Assembly: GCF_025698545.1 (NCBI RefSeq)
Contig: NC_068571.1
Coordinates: forward strand, 36,551,733 to 36,615,732
Direction of reading: 5' to 3'
Source: Gossypium raimondii
Taxonomy: Eukaryota; Streptophyta; Magnoliopsida; Malvales; Malvaceae
DNA length: 64,000 nucleotides
Shown: positions 23,449 to 34,982 of the stretch, piece after piece
How positions within the stretch are numbered: the stretch's first letter is position 1
Layout: every line of letters begins with the position of its first letter
The notes under the pieces: model-generated
What the model saw: the letters and a program-made list of their open reading frames with translations, nothing else
Databases searched by the model: none
What the model was told of the DNA's origin: nothing
Position numbers and translations under genes: made by a program

Positions 23449-24569
23449 TATAACACCTCAAACTCAGCTTAGACGTTATGGCTAAATCTGAAGTTGTTAC
23501 GTAATATGATTGAAAATTTAGTTTTCAAGTATCTGAAAAATCATCATAAACTCTCAAAATACTGGATTTATTCAAAAATTAAATATTATCTAACTATTTT
23601 ATTAAAAACGTTGTTTGTATTTTCTAAAAACTTATAATTTTTGCAACGTAAATTTCTTAAAAAGTGATATTTGTAAAACACAGTTCGTTGTTTGAAAATC
23701 TTTCATTTTGCAGAAAAAGCAAATTTTGTTGACTAAAATGTTTGAACAGTATTAAGAAAAATACGAAAACAAAGTTTTAAATCTAAACAGTAAAAAAAAA
23801 GTCCAGAGAGTCCAAAATTTACAGAACCCAAATACCAAAATTTAAATAAAACAAATAGATTATGACATTAACTGAGCTCCCGATTACACCAATCAGCTTA
23901 AGTCTGAGAATTACTTAAAAATACTAGTCAAACAGAGAGTCGGTTTTCAAAATTAACTTCAACGTACTAACATCAATATCTGACATTAAACCTCAAATGC
24001 ACTTCTCATCTTCTAGAAAACAGCAGTTCATCAACAATTCTAAATCGCCAAGGGATCAATCGCCTCTCCAACCTCACCCAAAACGCAATTGATTAACACG
24101 CAAAATGCTTCCAACCTAAAATTAAACAAGAAAAGAAAACAGCAAGCATAAACCCCACTTACAATACAAAAACAAGATTCAAGAGCACCTACACGAGCCA
24201 CTGACGTCGAGAACGAAATGCACAACAAAAGGACTGGGAGCGATGTTGTGAAAAGAAAGAATGAAAGAACAAAAAGAAACAAAGAAAATCCAAGAACAAG
24301 TCTAGAGAAGAATGGCGGCGTGGGGACTTGGAAGAAAAATAAAACAAAACATAAAAAAAGAAGAAACAAAGAACAAATTGTGAAAATCAAAACAACAGAG
24401 ACTCGAACTAAGCAGCCCCATATTTAACAAAATAAAAACACCCCCTTCCCACGCAAAGACTCAAACCAATGACCTTCAACCCACATTAAAAACACTTACC
24501 CACTAAACTAGATACCGACTATTGACAAAATTGAACCAAAACAAAAGTTAAAGATTTCGGGGCACTACA
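23449..24569 (-). mobile_element. Short solo LTR (family A, reverse orientation), TSD TCATC/CCATC
   Basis: On the plus strand it runs TATAACACCTCAAACTCAGC to CGGGGCACTACA, flanked by TCATC (23444-23448) and CCATC (24570-24574). Its complement starts TGTAGTGCCCCG and ends GAGTTTGAGGTGTTATA, matching the ends of the LTRs at 5786 and 58463. At 1121 bp it is the shortest of the family here and lacks the palindrome array. It lies in the upstream part of the hAT element, outside the coding blocks. Confidence 0.75.
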
Positions 24570-25439
24570 CCATCCCTTATTGGTCACCCAAATGGTGCCT
24601 TGAAAAGCACATAATCAAAATAAAAAAGAAAATGCACAAAACAGAAAACAAAACCAGAAAATGAAGCAAACAAAAGCATAAAACATAAAAACAAATAACA
24701 AACCAGGCCTAAAACCCCTTCCTTCAAAAGCAAAACAATCAACACCTTCTTTGCATCAGTGAAACAAGAGACCAAATGCCCATCGAAATCATCCAGTTAC
24801 CATCCAGCCATTCTCTAGTCTTCTTCAAATCCATCAAGTTCATCGGACATACCAAACGCCACCAAGCCCGGACTCAAACACGCATCTAACCACCGTCTCC
24901 ACTGGCTCTCCTATCACGGTTCATATTTTTTTGTTTAGAGTTTTGAATGCTTTTTCTGTTTTTTGAACAAATTTCTTGTACTGATTCATATATTTCTATT
25001 GCTTTTGGACTACTTTTTTCTATTGATTTTGGACTGCTTTTTCTTTTTTTTGATTGAAAATTATTTGATTTTGCAAATGAAGAATATATTCCCTTGTGGC
25101 TTTGTCTAATTATATTTCTGTTGATTTTTTTAAGGAGTTGGATTTTTTTTAATTTTACTGTAATGGAACAATAACGGGAACAACGGCCGTTATTGCTGCA
25201 ATTGGCCATTACCTGTTAAATTGCGTCCGTGATTCACTGCTATTGGTGTGATTCCGCTTTACACTGCTATTTTCGATAATAACAATTTCGGATGGCGCTG
25301 CTATTGCTATATAACGGCCGGTATTCCGCTACTCGACTGCTATTTAAATCTCTGAAGGCAATTTAAAGTTATGAAAAAGATTATAGAAAGTGAAAACTAA
25401 TAAAAGAGAGATCAATGCTTACTTGTTTGAGGAACAAGG

Positions 25440-25983
25440 GACTGAACAAAAATGCCTTAAACTGTGAGACTTAACAACCTACCAATAGTCTTCCACATAA
25501 GCATATTAATTTAATAGATTTAATATTTATCTTGATAATTATTTTAATATTAAAGTAATTAAGTTTAATCATAATTGAGCTCTTTAACTTTATAAAGAGA
25601 GCTTTGGGTTATTATTTTTCACACAAGAAAGTTAAAGAAAATTATCTGAAGAAATTATTTTAAAAAAATTCTATAGATACTTTTCATATTTACAACTTGA
25701 CTCCAAAAATTTAGAGAAATTAAAAAATTTCCCCACTAGTAATTTTGTGAAAATTTTTCTAATTTGAAGCGAGCCCACACTCGATAGACGTGAGCTTGAG
25801 GATAGCGGAGAAGAATACTCGATCGAAGTGTTCATCCTAGACGAATAAAAAATATATGATTTTAATTAAGTGTTTATTACTTTAAATAACACAATCAAGT
25901 TCTAGTTTTGGAAAAAAAATTAAAACTCTTATTTTTCCTCAAATATATTTTCCGTTGCATTTTCCAAACCTAATTTTTCAACG
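25440..25983 (-). mobile_element. Copia-type LTR fragment, inverted relative of 10792
   Basis: The complement of the right end reads CGTTGAAAAATTAGGTTTGG, then AATGCAACGGAAAATA. It continues through the CACTTCGATCG and GAGCTCACGTCTATCGAGTG zone in the same order as 10792-11200. The left end is not defined and the start is TGTTG changed to CGTTG. A truncated, old copy. Confidence 0.65.
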
Positions 25984-26919
25984 TAATGGAAAGCCTAATT
26001 TGACGTAGCAAAATACAACAGATCACATGTATATATTTAAACCATAATCAAAGTTTCATGTGTATAATTGCATTAAATCAAAGTTCATGTATCAACTTGC
26101 ACATAATTTTGAGATTTTGTCCCTTAAAAAATTACATAATTTTAAAGGGTGAGGACCAAATTGAGAAAAAGAAACTATAATGTTGAAGGTTAAAAAATTT
26201 AATTTTAAAATCAGTTGACTTGTAAACATGTACGGACTGGTTGAATAGAGCTTTAATAATAAAATTAAATGGAGGATCAATATTTTTAAATAATAAAATT
26301 CCAATGACTCAATGTCTCAAAATTAAAGTAGAGAGATTAAATTTTAAATTTCAAAAGAGTATAGGGACCTTTTGAAATACTTAAACATAATTTTAATATT
26401 TTTATAAAATTTTAATATTTTTATAATTTTAATGATATTTTCATTTTTTTTGAAAAAATGAAAGATTACATAGGGTTTGCCATCTAATTGGTCCATTAAT
26501 TAATTTTAATAGTTAACATGGTCAAAGAGAGAAACTTTTAATGGAGGGACTTGATTAACTTTTATGTTAACAACAAAGGCTCAATATTGGATGCGAATTA
26601 AGTCGAGGAGCTTAATTGATTTATTTTATTTTTTATTTCTCAAGGGTATTTTTATACCTATAAACCTATATATTATTATGATGAAAGTATCATTTATATT
26701 CATTTTACTATTTATGACAATTGAATATTTTGGAAGTTGTGACTGACTCTCTTAACAATATCATTTTTAAAATTTGAACTTAAATTTTCTTCTTTAAAGT
26801 CCAATAAACTTTGTTGTCCACATATTTTGAATCCATCAAAATAAAGACCTACATGTCACTTGATATTACAAATTTCTTGTCAAATAAAAATAAAATTAAA
26901 GGATGCTTACTAATCATTT
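25984..26919. other. AT-rich intergenic DNA
   Basis: No gene seen. 26030-26100 repeats the dispersed motif found at 640-730. The longest open frames are Ile/Leu/Phe-rich low-complexity translations. Confidence 0.4.
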
Positions 26920-28180
26920 TGTTTAAATTAGTTACCTGATTTTTCTTATTATCAATAATTTCATTACATCATATAAAAAATAAATTCGGATAATAAAAAA
27001 AACCAAATATAAATATTTAATTGGAGTAAAAATTCTCTCAATAGAAAAATAGAGAAAATATATATATGACAAATAAAATATTAAGGCTTCATAAATAATA
27101 ATAGTGACCTGATTTCACTAAATAAGTAAATTTAGCATAACAAACAAATAAACGAAACCTCAAAGCACATATAATGGTGAAATTACTTAAATATCCTACC
27201 CACACTACTCTCTCACACATAAAGGGCTTATTCTAAAAAATTTTTCACTCTATTCAATCAAACGTTCACCCTTATATGAAAGGGTGATGTGACATTTAAA
27301 AAATAGGTATAATAAAAATTTAGCCTTTAACATTTATATTTGATATCAATTTAATCATAATTTTATAAATTTAACTATTAAAATTTAGAAATAATCTCAA
27401 TTTGATCATCAAAATTTATCTTCTGCTTCTCCTACCGCCACTACCATTGTTGCCTTCACTTTCACCTCAAAATTAAAAGAAAATTTAAATTATGGATAAA
27501 AGTAATAATATATTAAGGCTTCTACAAATAAGATCAGTGATCTGACTTTGCTTATTATCAATAATTTCATTAGATCATATAAAAAAATTAAATTCAGGAT
27601 AGCATCTAAAAACTAAATAAAATATTTAATTAGAGTAAAAAATTCTCTCAATAAAAAAATGGAGGAAAAAAATAGATAACAAATAATATATTAAGGCTTC
27701 TACAAATAAGATCCGTGACCTAATTTCGTTAAATAAGTAAACTTAGTAGAACAAACAAACAAAACCCCGAAGCACAGATAATGGTGAAATTATTTAAATA
27801 TCCTACCCACATTAGTTTCCCTCAAATTTTGCTCTCTCACACATAAAAGGGCTTATGCTCAAAATATTTTCACTCGGTTTGATCAACCGCTCACCTGAGA
27901 GGGTGGTGTGACATTCAAAATTTAATCCTTAATATTTACACATTAGTTTCCCTACCCACATTAGTTTCCCTCAAAATTTACTCGTGTGACATTTAAAATT
28001 TAACCTTTTTAACATTTACACATGAGATCAATTTAATCATAATTTTAAAAAATTAACCTTCAAATATCAATTTGATTGTGAGAATTTATCTTCCGCTTCT
28101 CTTACTGCCACTGCCATTGCTGCCTTCACTTACATATCAAAATTAAAAATTTTAAATTCTGGATAATAACTTAAAATCCA
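26920..28180. repeat. Diverged ~610-670 bp direct duplication upstream of the PPR gene
   Basis: Landmarks occur twice in the same order: ATCATATAAAAAATAAATTC (26967 and 27572), AATATTAAGGCTTC (27078 and 27688), CCTACCCACA with CTCTCTCACACATAAA (27200 and 27825), and a CTTCTGCTTCTCC / CTTCCGCTTCTCT block followed by GCCACT (27418 and 28089). Partial extra copies lie at 27510 and 27945. Many indels separate them. No coding content. Confidence 0.7.
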
Positions 28181-28417
28181 AATATAAATATTTAATTTTG
28201 AAAAAAAAAAACAAATAATATATGAAAACTTATGCAAATAAGATCAGCGAGTAAGGAGCACAAACAAAACCCACCCTACTCTCCCTCCACTTTTGGTGCA
28301 CAAACAAACAAACAATTTTGGAGCCTTTAAACGGAGTATAGTATTCTTCTGCTAGTTCAGCCGCCGCCGCCATTTATGGGGTTTCTTTTCAAAGCTTAGC
28401 TCTTGTTTTCCCTCTAA

Positions 28418-30106
28418 TTGCAAGATATGGGTCTGCTTCTTGCTTCAGCTGTTAATGGTGGAAGGAACCTTTCTAAGCTCCACTCGTCTTTTTCTCCTTA
28501 TTTTAATTACATTTCTACCCGCATAGAAGCTTTAAGTGAGAATTCAATGTCTGTGAGGGGAAATCGAAAATCCTATCCTCGCTTCAATAATGTTGATGAT
28601 GCTCTGACTTTGTTTCACAAGATGATTGTGGAGCACCCGAAGCCTTCCATTGTTGAATTCACTAAATTATTAAGAGCCATTGTTGGAATGATTATTCTTT
28701 CAACATCTTGATTAATTGCTTTTGTCGACTTGATCGAATTGATTCTGGGTTTTCTGTTGTGGGCAAAATGTTGAAGCTAGGTGTTAAACCTAATGTTGTT
28801 ACTTTTTCCACTTTGATTAGGGGACTTTGTAATCGAAGTAAGATTTTTGAGGCTGTGAGTTTGTTTGATGAAATGATTGAGAAAGGGTATCAACCTGATT
28901 TAATTGTTTACACTACAGTACTGGATGGGGTGTGTAAAACTGGGAATACTGATGGAGCTATTAGGTATCTAAGGATGATGGAAGAAAGAGGTTTCGAACC
29001 TGATGTTGTAGCATATAGCACTGTCCTTGACTGTCTTTGTAAGAAGGGCTTGCTAAAGGAGGCTCATGATCTCTTCTTCGAAATGATAAAGCAAGGCATT
29101 AAGCCTAATGTCGTCACATATAGTATATTGATCGATGCGCTTTGCAAGCAAGGAATGATATCTAAAGCCGAAGATATTGTTGGCATAATGACAAAGCAAG
29201 GCATTAAGCCTAATGTTGTCACATATGGTATATTCATCGATACTCTTTGCAAGATGGGGGAGGTTTCTAAAGCCGAAGTTGTTGTTGACGTGATGAGAAA
29301 GCAAGGCATCAAACCTAATGTTGTCATGTATAGTACATTGATAGATTCGCTTTGCAAGAATGGTATGGTTTCTGAAGCTGAATTTATTGTTGGCACGATG
29401 AGAAAGCAAGGCGCTGAACCTAATGTTATCACGTATAATATATTGATGGATTCACTTTGCAAGAATAGTATGGTTTCTGAAGCTGAAGATATTTTTGGCA
29501 GAATGAGAAAGCAAGGCATTGAGCCTGATGTTGTCACATACAACACTCTGATGCAAGGTATGTTTCAGTTAAGGAGAGTTTCAAATGCATATGAACTTTG
29601 GAGAAAGATGCTTGCTTCTGGACAAGTTCCAAATCTGGTGACCTATTTGATTTTGCTGGATGGTTTATGCAAAAATGGGAAACTCGAAATGGCATTGAAA
29701 GTTTTTCAAGATATGCGGAATAGTGGGTTGCAACTCGATACCATCTTTTATACCATCCTAATTGATGGCTTGTGCAAAGCTGGGCATATCGAAGTTGCAA
29801 AGGAATTATTTTGTCAACTCTCAGTCAGTGGTCTAGAACCCAGCGTTTACACATATTGCATAATGATTAATGGAGTGTGTAAAGAGGGATTGCCAGATGA
29901 AGCATACCGGTTGTTTAAGAGCATGGGAGATAATGATTGTTTGCCTAACAGTTGCTGTTATAATGTAATGATCCGGGGATTTTTTCGAAATGACTATACC
30001 ACAACTTCTTACGGAAATGGTCGGTAAGGGCTTTTCGGCAGATTTGTACACTTCCAACTTATTTTTGGATCACATCTTACAATCTGGTGAATCTATCTTG
30101 ATCTGA
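28418..30106 (+). pseudogene. Rf-like P-class pentatricopeptide repeat gene, broken by two frameshifts
   Basis: The first 97 codons (28418-28711) resemble the start of Rf-like mitochondrial PPR proteins and end ...FTKLLRAIVG before a frame break. The sequence resumes in another frame at about 28694 (DYSFN, then ILINCFCRLDRID), with roughly 25-30 residues of PPR missing. The long second frame (to 30027) holds about eleven 35-residue PPR units. Five consecutive ones (29091, 29196, 29301, 29406, 29511) begin with near-identical KQGIKPNVVTY-type segments at exact 105-bp spacing. A second frameshift at about 30000 moves the conserved end (LLTEMVGKGFSADLYTSN) into another frame ending at 30106. In PPR proteins such modules bind RNA in organelles. 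A shorter protein from the ATG at 28708 would lack a targeting peptide. Most likely a recently dead Rf-like copy. Confidence 0.85.
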
Positions 30107-30574
30107 AATGTTTCACATGATTGTCACTTGTAAATTTGAATCAGTTTGTTCATAAACACTTGTATATAATCAGTTTAGTTGATGATGTACTTTGAAGATT
30201 AAGGATGAATGAAACAAATCTTATACACCGTGTTTCACTTCTCAGACGCATGGAAAAGCTATTTTGGGACATAATCTTTTTCATTTGAAATCAAGCCTCA
30301 AATTTCATACAAATATAGTCTAAGTTTTGCTCATTTATTGCAGAAAACTACATATTGTTGTTGGTAATGGCTGATTAATATATCATCCCATGATTTGTAA
30401 TGCTCATCTACTTTAAAACACATTATTTCAACTTATATATCTATCTATAGTGAGCATATTTCGTGACACCCCAGGCTCTACGTCGAAGGCTTAACTTTGC
30501 TGGCTGCCTTAATCCAATGTATCAGACAGATAAACAGCAAGAACCACAAGTATATCGAACTTTGCAGCTTCTCA
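30107..30574. other. PPR 3' flank, no gene seen
   Basis: A/T-rich with no open frame of note. Confidence 0.4.
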
Positions 30575-30826
30575 CGATCGCTTCATATCAGACGATTCAC
30601 ACTCCAGCATAGGCCTGCCATCGGACGAAGAACAAGACTGGGGAACAGAGAATGACATGCGGCTAATACTTTGCCTCTTCAATACTGAAGACTCAGCTGA
30701 CGAGCACAAGTCTTCTTCTCCTCTAGAGGTCCCTGCTTGTTTGTTGTGATTATTCGGTTTATCTGCAGGCAACCTTTCTTCTTCCACACATTTTGCTCTC
30801 TTCCTATGCAATGAACCATTATTGCC
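30575..30826 (-). pseudogene. Unrecognised exon-like fragment, Ser/Glu-rich
   Basis: On the minus strand an AG acceptor (TTCATTGCATAG) near 30821 precedes an open stretch. It translates as KRAKCVEEERLPADKPNNHN, then KQAGTSRGEEDLCSSAESS, SRMSFSVPQSCSSSDGRPML and ECESSDMKRS, with a stop at 30572-30574. Balanced composition and codon use look like a true C-terminal exon, unlike the A/T-driven frames around it. I do not recognise the family. It could be the last exon of a displaced gene; no upstream exon is identified with confidence. Confidence 0.3.
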
Positions 30827-31037
30827 ATTTTGAAATGATGGAAACCTTTGATCATTAGATGATTATGTCTATGATGCAGCGGACAGATTGCAGTAAGCGT
30901 GTTACTATCGGTGAAGATATATCTATTCAGCAGAGCCGTACATAGATCTTTCATTCCGTTTTCTTTGCTAATGCGTCGGTTTATACATTCTTTTTCAGTT
31001 GTCTACTGTTATGCTCGTCTTTTTGACTAAACTACAG

Positions 31038-32748
31038 GGGACCAGAAGGAAGTTCTGTGGAATTAACAGTTCAAACCAGACCCGAAATAAAGCACTTAGC
31101 TCTCACGTAAGTTAAGTGTTTCATTTGAATATCTTATGATGTATTTGAACTTGATATATTAGTAACTATATCCGAAGTTCTACCAATATTAATTAATTCA
31201 GCATTTGAAAATATGCTATTGTTATTATGCATTCCAAATTGGGTGAGGTAGAATATGAGAATAGGTGAGGTAGAATATGAGAATATGTATTTTGTCATTC
31301 TTTTATACCTCTTTTGTGAGAGATTTAAGATTGACCCATCTGCGATTGCAACTTTCTAGGCGAGAAAAGATTTCACTGAATTCTGTAAAATCAAGGCTAT
31401 GCGAAGTTCCTGGTTCGGAAAAGAACTACCCCAAAATCAGTTATATTAAGCTAACATCATTCAACCAAAGGCTTCTGGTAAGTGGAGATATTGACTGCAA
31501 ATACTCTTTCTATTTGTTGAAGATATGGACTAAGCCATGAAATCGTATATCCTATAGTTTCTTAGGAGTCCATTCACACAATAAACTCTTGAATTTCTCT
31601 CTTTGTATAAACAACCTCCTTTTGTTTTCTTCTTCTTTTTGTGCATTTTTGTCTTCCTCTTTCTAGTTCGGTTGTGCCTCTTTTTAGCCTTGTTAGCATC
31701 TTTCCGAGGGGGACTTCTCGGAGATACCCTTCCCATCCTTCTTTAGTTTATATATAGGGTATTATCCTAAAAAATTGCATTTACTGTAGCTGCTGTCAAG
31801 GAAGTGATCTATACTTTAAGGAGTAATAGCGTTAATGCCTTTGTGTTGGACCTTCGTGATAATAGGTGATTAGCTTTTGATATGATCCGTTTTAAACTCG
31901 CCCTTAAGACAGGTTTTTCTAAAAGATTCAATTTGCTGCAGTGGTGGGCTTTCACCCAAAGGAATCGAAACCCCAAGATTTGGTAAGTTAAAGCCATTGA
32001 AATTAAAAATTTCTTTTATCCATGTCAAGTTTCATAGCACAAGTTATCATCATTTGTTTTTGTGGAACAGGTTAGAGAAGGGTGTGATTGAGTATATTTG
32101 TGATAATCATGGAGTTCGAGATATATATGACACGGATGGAAGCTCAGCAATAGCAGCTTCAGAACCCCTAGCTGTACTGGTAAGCTCGGTTTAAACAAAA
32201 GGACTTTATTTCTTACTGTTACAATGTCAAATCTCTTTCTGTATGTCAGATCATGGTTTCCGTTACCCGAATTTTCATTAGGTGAACATGGGTACTGCAA
32301 GTGCGAGTGAAATTTTAACTGGTGCGTTGAAAGATAATAAACGTGCAGTATTGTTCGGAGAACCGACATACGGGAAAGGGTAATTTACACTTCGTTTACT
32401 ACAGTTTATATACAAGCATATCATCTTCCTATATCCTTGTAGATCCTAACTAGAGTGATCCATTCCACACCTGCAGCAACAAGATCCAATCGGTTTTTCA
32501 GCTATCTGATGGCTCCGGATTGGCTGTTACCGTAGCTCATTATGAGACACCTGCACACAACGATAGCAACAAGGTTTACTTTTGATCTCTGTGTGTCTCT
32601 CTAGCTCTTTCCTCATGACCCTTGTTTCATCTGTTCTTCCATGTAGGTTGGTCTGATCCCGGACCATCCTCTACCAAACTCATTTCCGAAGGATGATGAC
32701 AGTTTTTGTGGCTGCCTTCAAGACCCTGCATATGCTTGCTATGATGAA
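31038..32748 (+). pseudogene. C-terminal-processing peptidase (CtpA-like) gene fragment, copy 2
   Basis: Eight exons of the 3' part of a plastid tail-specific S41 protease: 31038-31106 (SSVELTVQTRPEIKHLALT), 31360-31477 (SLNSVKSRLCEVPGSEKNYP), 31790-31865 (AVKEVIYTLRSNSVNAFVLD), 31942-31982, 32071-32179 (DIYDTDGSSAIAASEPLAVL), 32282-32379 ([20 protein letters not shown]), 32477-32573 (KIQSVFQLSDGSGLAVTVAH) and 32647-32748 (VGLIPDHPLPNSFPKDDDSF). The ASASEIL segment carries the catalytic-Ser region and GALKDN the Lys region. One base is lost near 31470 and another near 31973, so the frame breaks twice. The N-terminal half (transit peptide, PDZ start) is absent. The last exon runs into unrelated DNA. 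Introns are retained: a genomic duplicate. Confidence 0.88.
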
Positions 32749-32759
32749 TTCTATTATTT

Positions 32760-33411
32760 AATTTATGTTTTACGCAATAAATACTTGATTCTTGTTCTCA
32801 ATTATATGTGCTTATTTCTTATTTTAATATTTTCGGGATATTAATTCATGTTTAATGTACTTAATCAGAAGAGCAAAAGTCTCTGTTTAAGAGTAGATCT
32901 AGCATAATTAAGTGAAGTTGCATGCAATCCTAAAAATAGGATGACATAAATCTACCGGATTAGAGTCAAATCTAATAGGGAAATCCATAGATCAAGTTAA
33001 TACGATAATAGAGGTTCTAAATAGAAAGAAATTTCAATTAATCAGCCTAAAGTCAATTACTCTTACTCTCAAAAGAGAGATTAGCATAATTTAGTGATTT
33101 ATACAGATCAAGATACCAAGTAAATAAATCGTTTAATTGATTCATAATAATAGATGAGGTCTAGGTGGATTCGTTCTTGGGTATTGTCTCTCTTATTGGT
33201 TATTATTCGATTATTTTCTTGATTTATTCTTTGTTGAGTTCTTAATTAAATTAGTTTAGTAATTTTAGCTCAAAACCCATCACTCCAATTTGTTGGCTAA
33301 ATAGTAAGAAAACGATAATTACTAATACTTTTAGTCCTCATGGATATAATATCTCTACTTACTATAGCTATACTATTTATCAATAGGTGTGCTTACCTTT
33401 GTCGTATTTTT
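32760..33411. mobile_element. Probable LTR/leader fragment of an unplaced retrotransposon
   Basis: Abruptly replaces the peptidase exon. The stretch near 33310-33400 (ACTTTTAGTCCTC, then ATATCTCTACTTACTATAGC) resembles the 3' region of some plant LTRs, but no ends, primer site or coding sequence can be fixed. Confidence 0.3.
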
Positions 33412-34429
33412 AATTAGTAACGTGACACACATTATCTGTCGAAGAGGTAACTTTTCTTGCACTGCATCCAATTCTTTGAGATAGGACTCTACCTTGTATA
33501 TTGTATCCTGGATTGAGACAATAACATCATCATGAACCCTTCTATTCTTTGCATTCCATATGAGCCACAATGAGCACACTACCTTTTTGTAAATATTTAA
33601 AGGAGACACCTCCAAAATATGTATTAGCCAATTTTGTAAAAGAGCATCTGAAAAATCACTACGCCGTACAATATGCAATTCTTTCCGGATATCACTCACA
33701 GATGGGCAAGCTCGGAAAATATGCTCCAAAGTTTCAATACCAACCAAACACGTGGGACACACTGTTGAATTCCACAATTTCTTGTTGAACAGGTTATAGA
33801 AACTAGGAATAAAATTATGGAAAATCTTCCAAGCTGTAATTTTTTTTTCTCAGGTAGCTTAAGTTTCCATAATTTATTGTGAAAAAGTTTCTAATTTCCA
33901 TTATTCCCAATTGAAGCAAATGTAATAAGTAACATGTAACCATCCGAACGGTAAAGTCACTTGAAGCTTCATTCCCCTAAACCACCGAATCTTCATGTGA
34001 GTTCTAAGCAAGGGGAAAACACAACACCTTATCTGCAATTTCACTGCCCAGTAACCAAGTTGTTGACACCATTTTTTGGATGGAAAACGGGGTCAACTTG
34101 GGTTTTGAAAATGAAAATTAAAATGGGAGTCGCCACCGATCCTTTTTGATAAGGTGTGATCGGATCACCTCGAAAAGTGGTTGTTTTTAATAAACGATTT
34201 AATTTTATTAAAACAACAAGTTTTGGTCCACGAAATTCAGAAAAATTGGTTCGGGAGTCGGTTACGCACGAGGAAGGATTAGCACCCTCGATACGCCCAA
34301 AATTGGTACCTAGTTGATTACTTAATGTCTTAGTGTCGAAGATTGAAAACTTTAAAGGAATTTAAAATACGATCCCCAAAAAAAAAACTCGAATGGCATG
34401 GATTTAAATTCAATAGGATATTTGGCAAT

Positions 34430-34740
34430 TTGGTTAAACGAGAAATCGAAACCCAGCACCTTAGGGCACGTTCCTCGAATTTCCAAACGCAAAACATTGC
34501 CTTATTTTGTAATTTTTGAAAGGATATTTAGCTATTTGGTTGAACGAGAAATCTCGACACCCAGCACCTTAGGGCACGTTCCTCGAATTTCCAAACGCAA
34601 AACATTGCCTTATTTTGAAAATTTTTTTAAAAGAATATTAAGCAATTTGGTTGAACGAGAAAAATCGACACCCAGCACCTTAGGGCATGTTTTCTCGAAT
34701 TTCCAAAAGCTAAATATTGCCTCATTTAGAAAAATTTTCT
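34430..34740 (+). repeat. ~109-bp tandem repeat in the family C LTR
   Basis: Three copies carrying CCCAGCACCTTAGGGCA-GTT, TCGAATTTCC and a TTTGGTTGAACGAGAAA segment, starting near 34452, 34560 and 34671 (periods 108 and 111). Confidence 0.85.
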
Positions 34741-34854
34741 TTTTTTTGAAATATGGTATTTATGAGCATAATGGAATAATAAATAAAGTAATCGACTAAA
34801 AATAATATGAGCAAAAACGAACAATAAATAAAAAGAATCCATCATGTATATACA

Positions 34855-34982
34855 ACAACAAATAAATAAATAAATAAATAAACTAAAACATAAAAAATGG
34901 ACATATAAATAAATAAATAAATAAATAAATGAACATAAAGTAAAATAAAATAAAATAAAATAAAATAAATAATAATAACAAT
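34855..34982. repeat. AAATA / AATAA microsatellite cluster
   Basis: Runs of AAAT (34861-34883 and 34907-34930) and AAAAT (34940-34968) repeats. Confidence 0.9.

Larger units (their letters stand above)
17554..25354 (-). mobile_element. hAT transposon, full length but defective, TSD AAGGCAAT
   Basis: The 8-bp duplication AAGGCAAT at 17546-17553 and 25355-25362 is exact. Termini are imperfect inverted repeats: CAGGAATTTATATTGCGGT on the left, CAGAGATTTAAATAGCAGT as the complement of the right end. Both subterminal zones (17560-17660 and 25150-25350) are rich in short GGCCGTTATTG / TATTGCGGTC-like motifs, typical of hAT transposase binding. The transposase gene lies on the minus strand. Two LTRs (19230-21419 and 23449-24569) are nested; without them the element is about 4.5 kb. 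Confidence 0.9.

Noticed and set aside
29053..29546. Antisense frames (118 and 160 residues) over the PPR repeats
   Set aside because: They arise because the 105-bp PPR repeat keeps frame on both strands. The repeated antisense peptides have no independent support.
34398..34799. 133-residue repeat protein (STPSTLGHVPRISKRK units)
   Set aside because: It is the translation of the 109-bp LTR minisatellite. Periods of 108 and 111 happen to keep frame; there is no signal of a gene.
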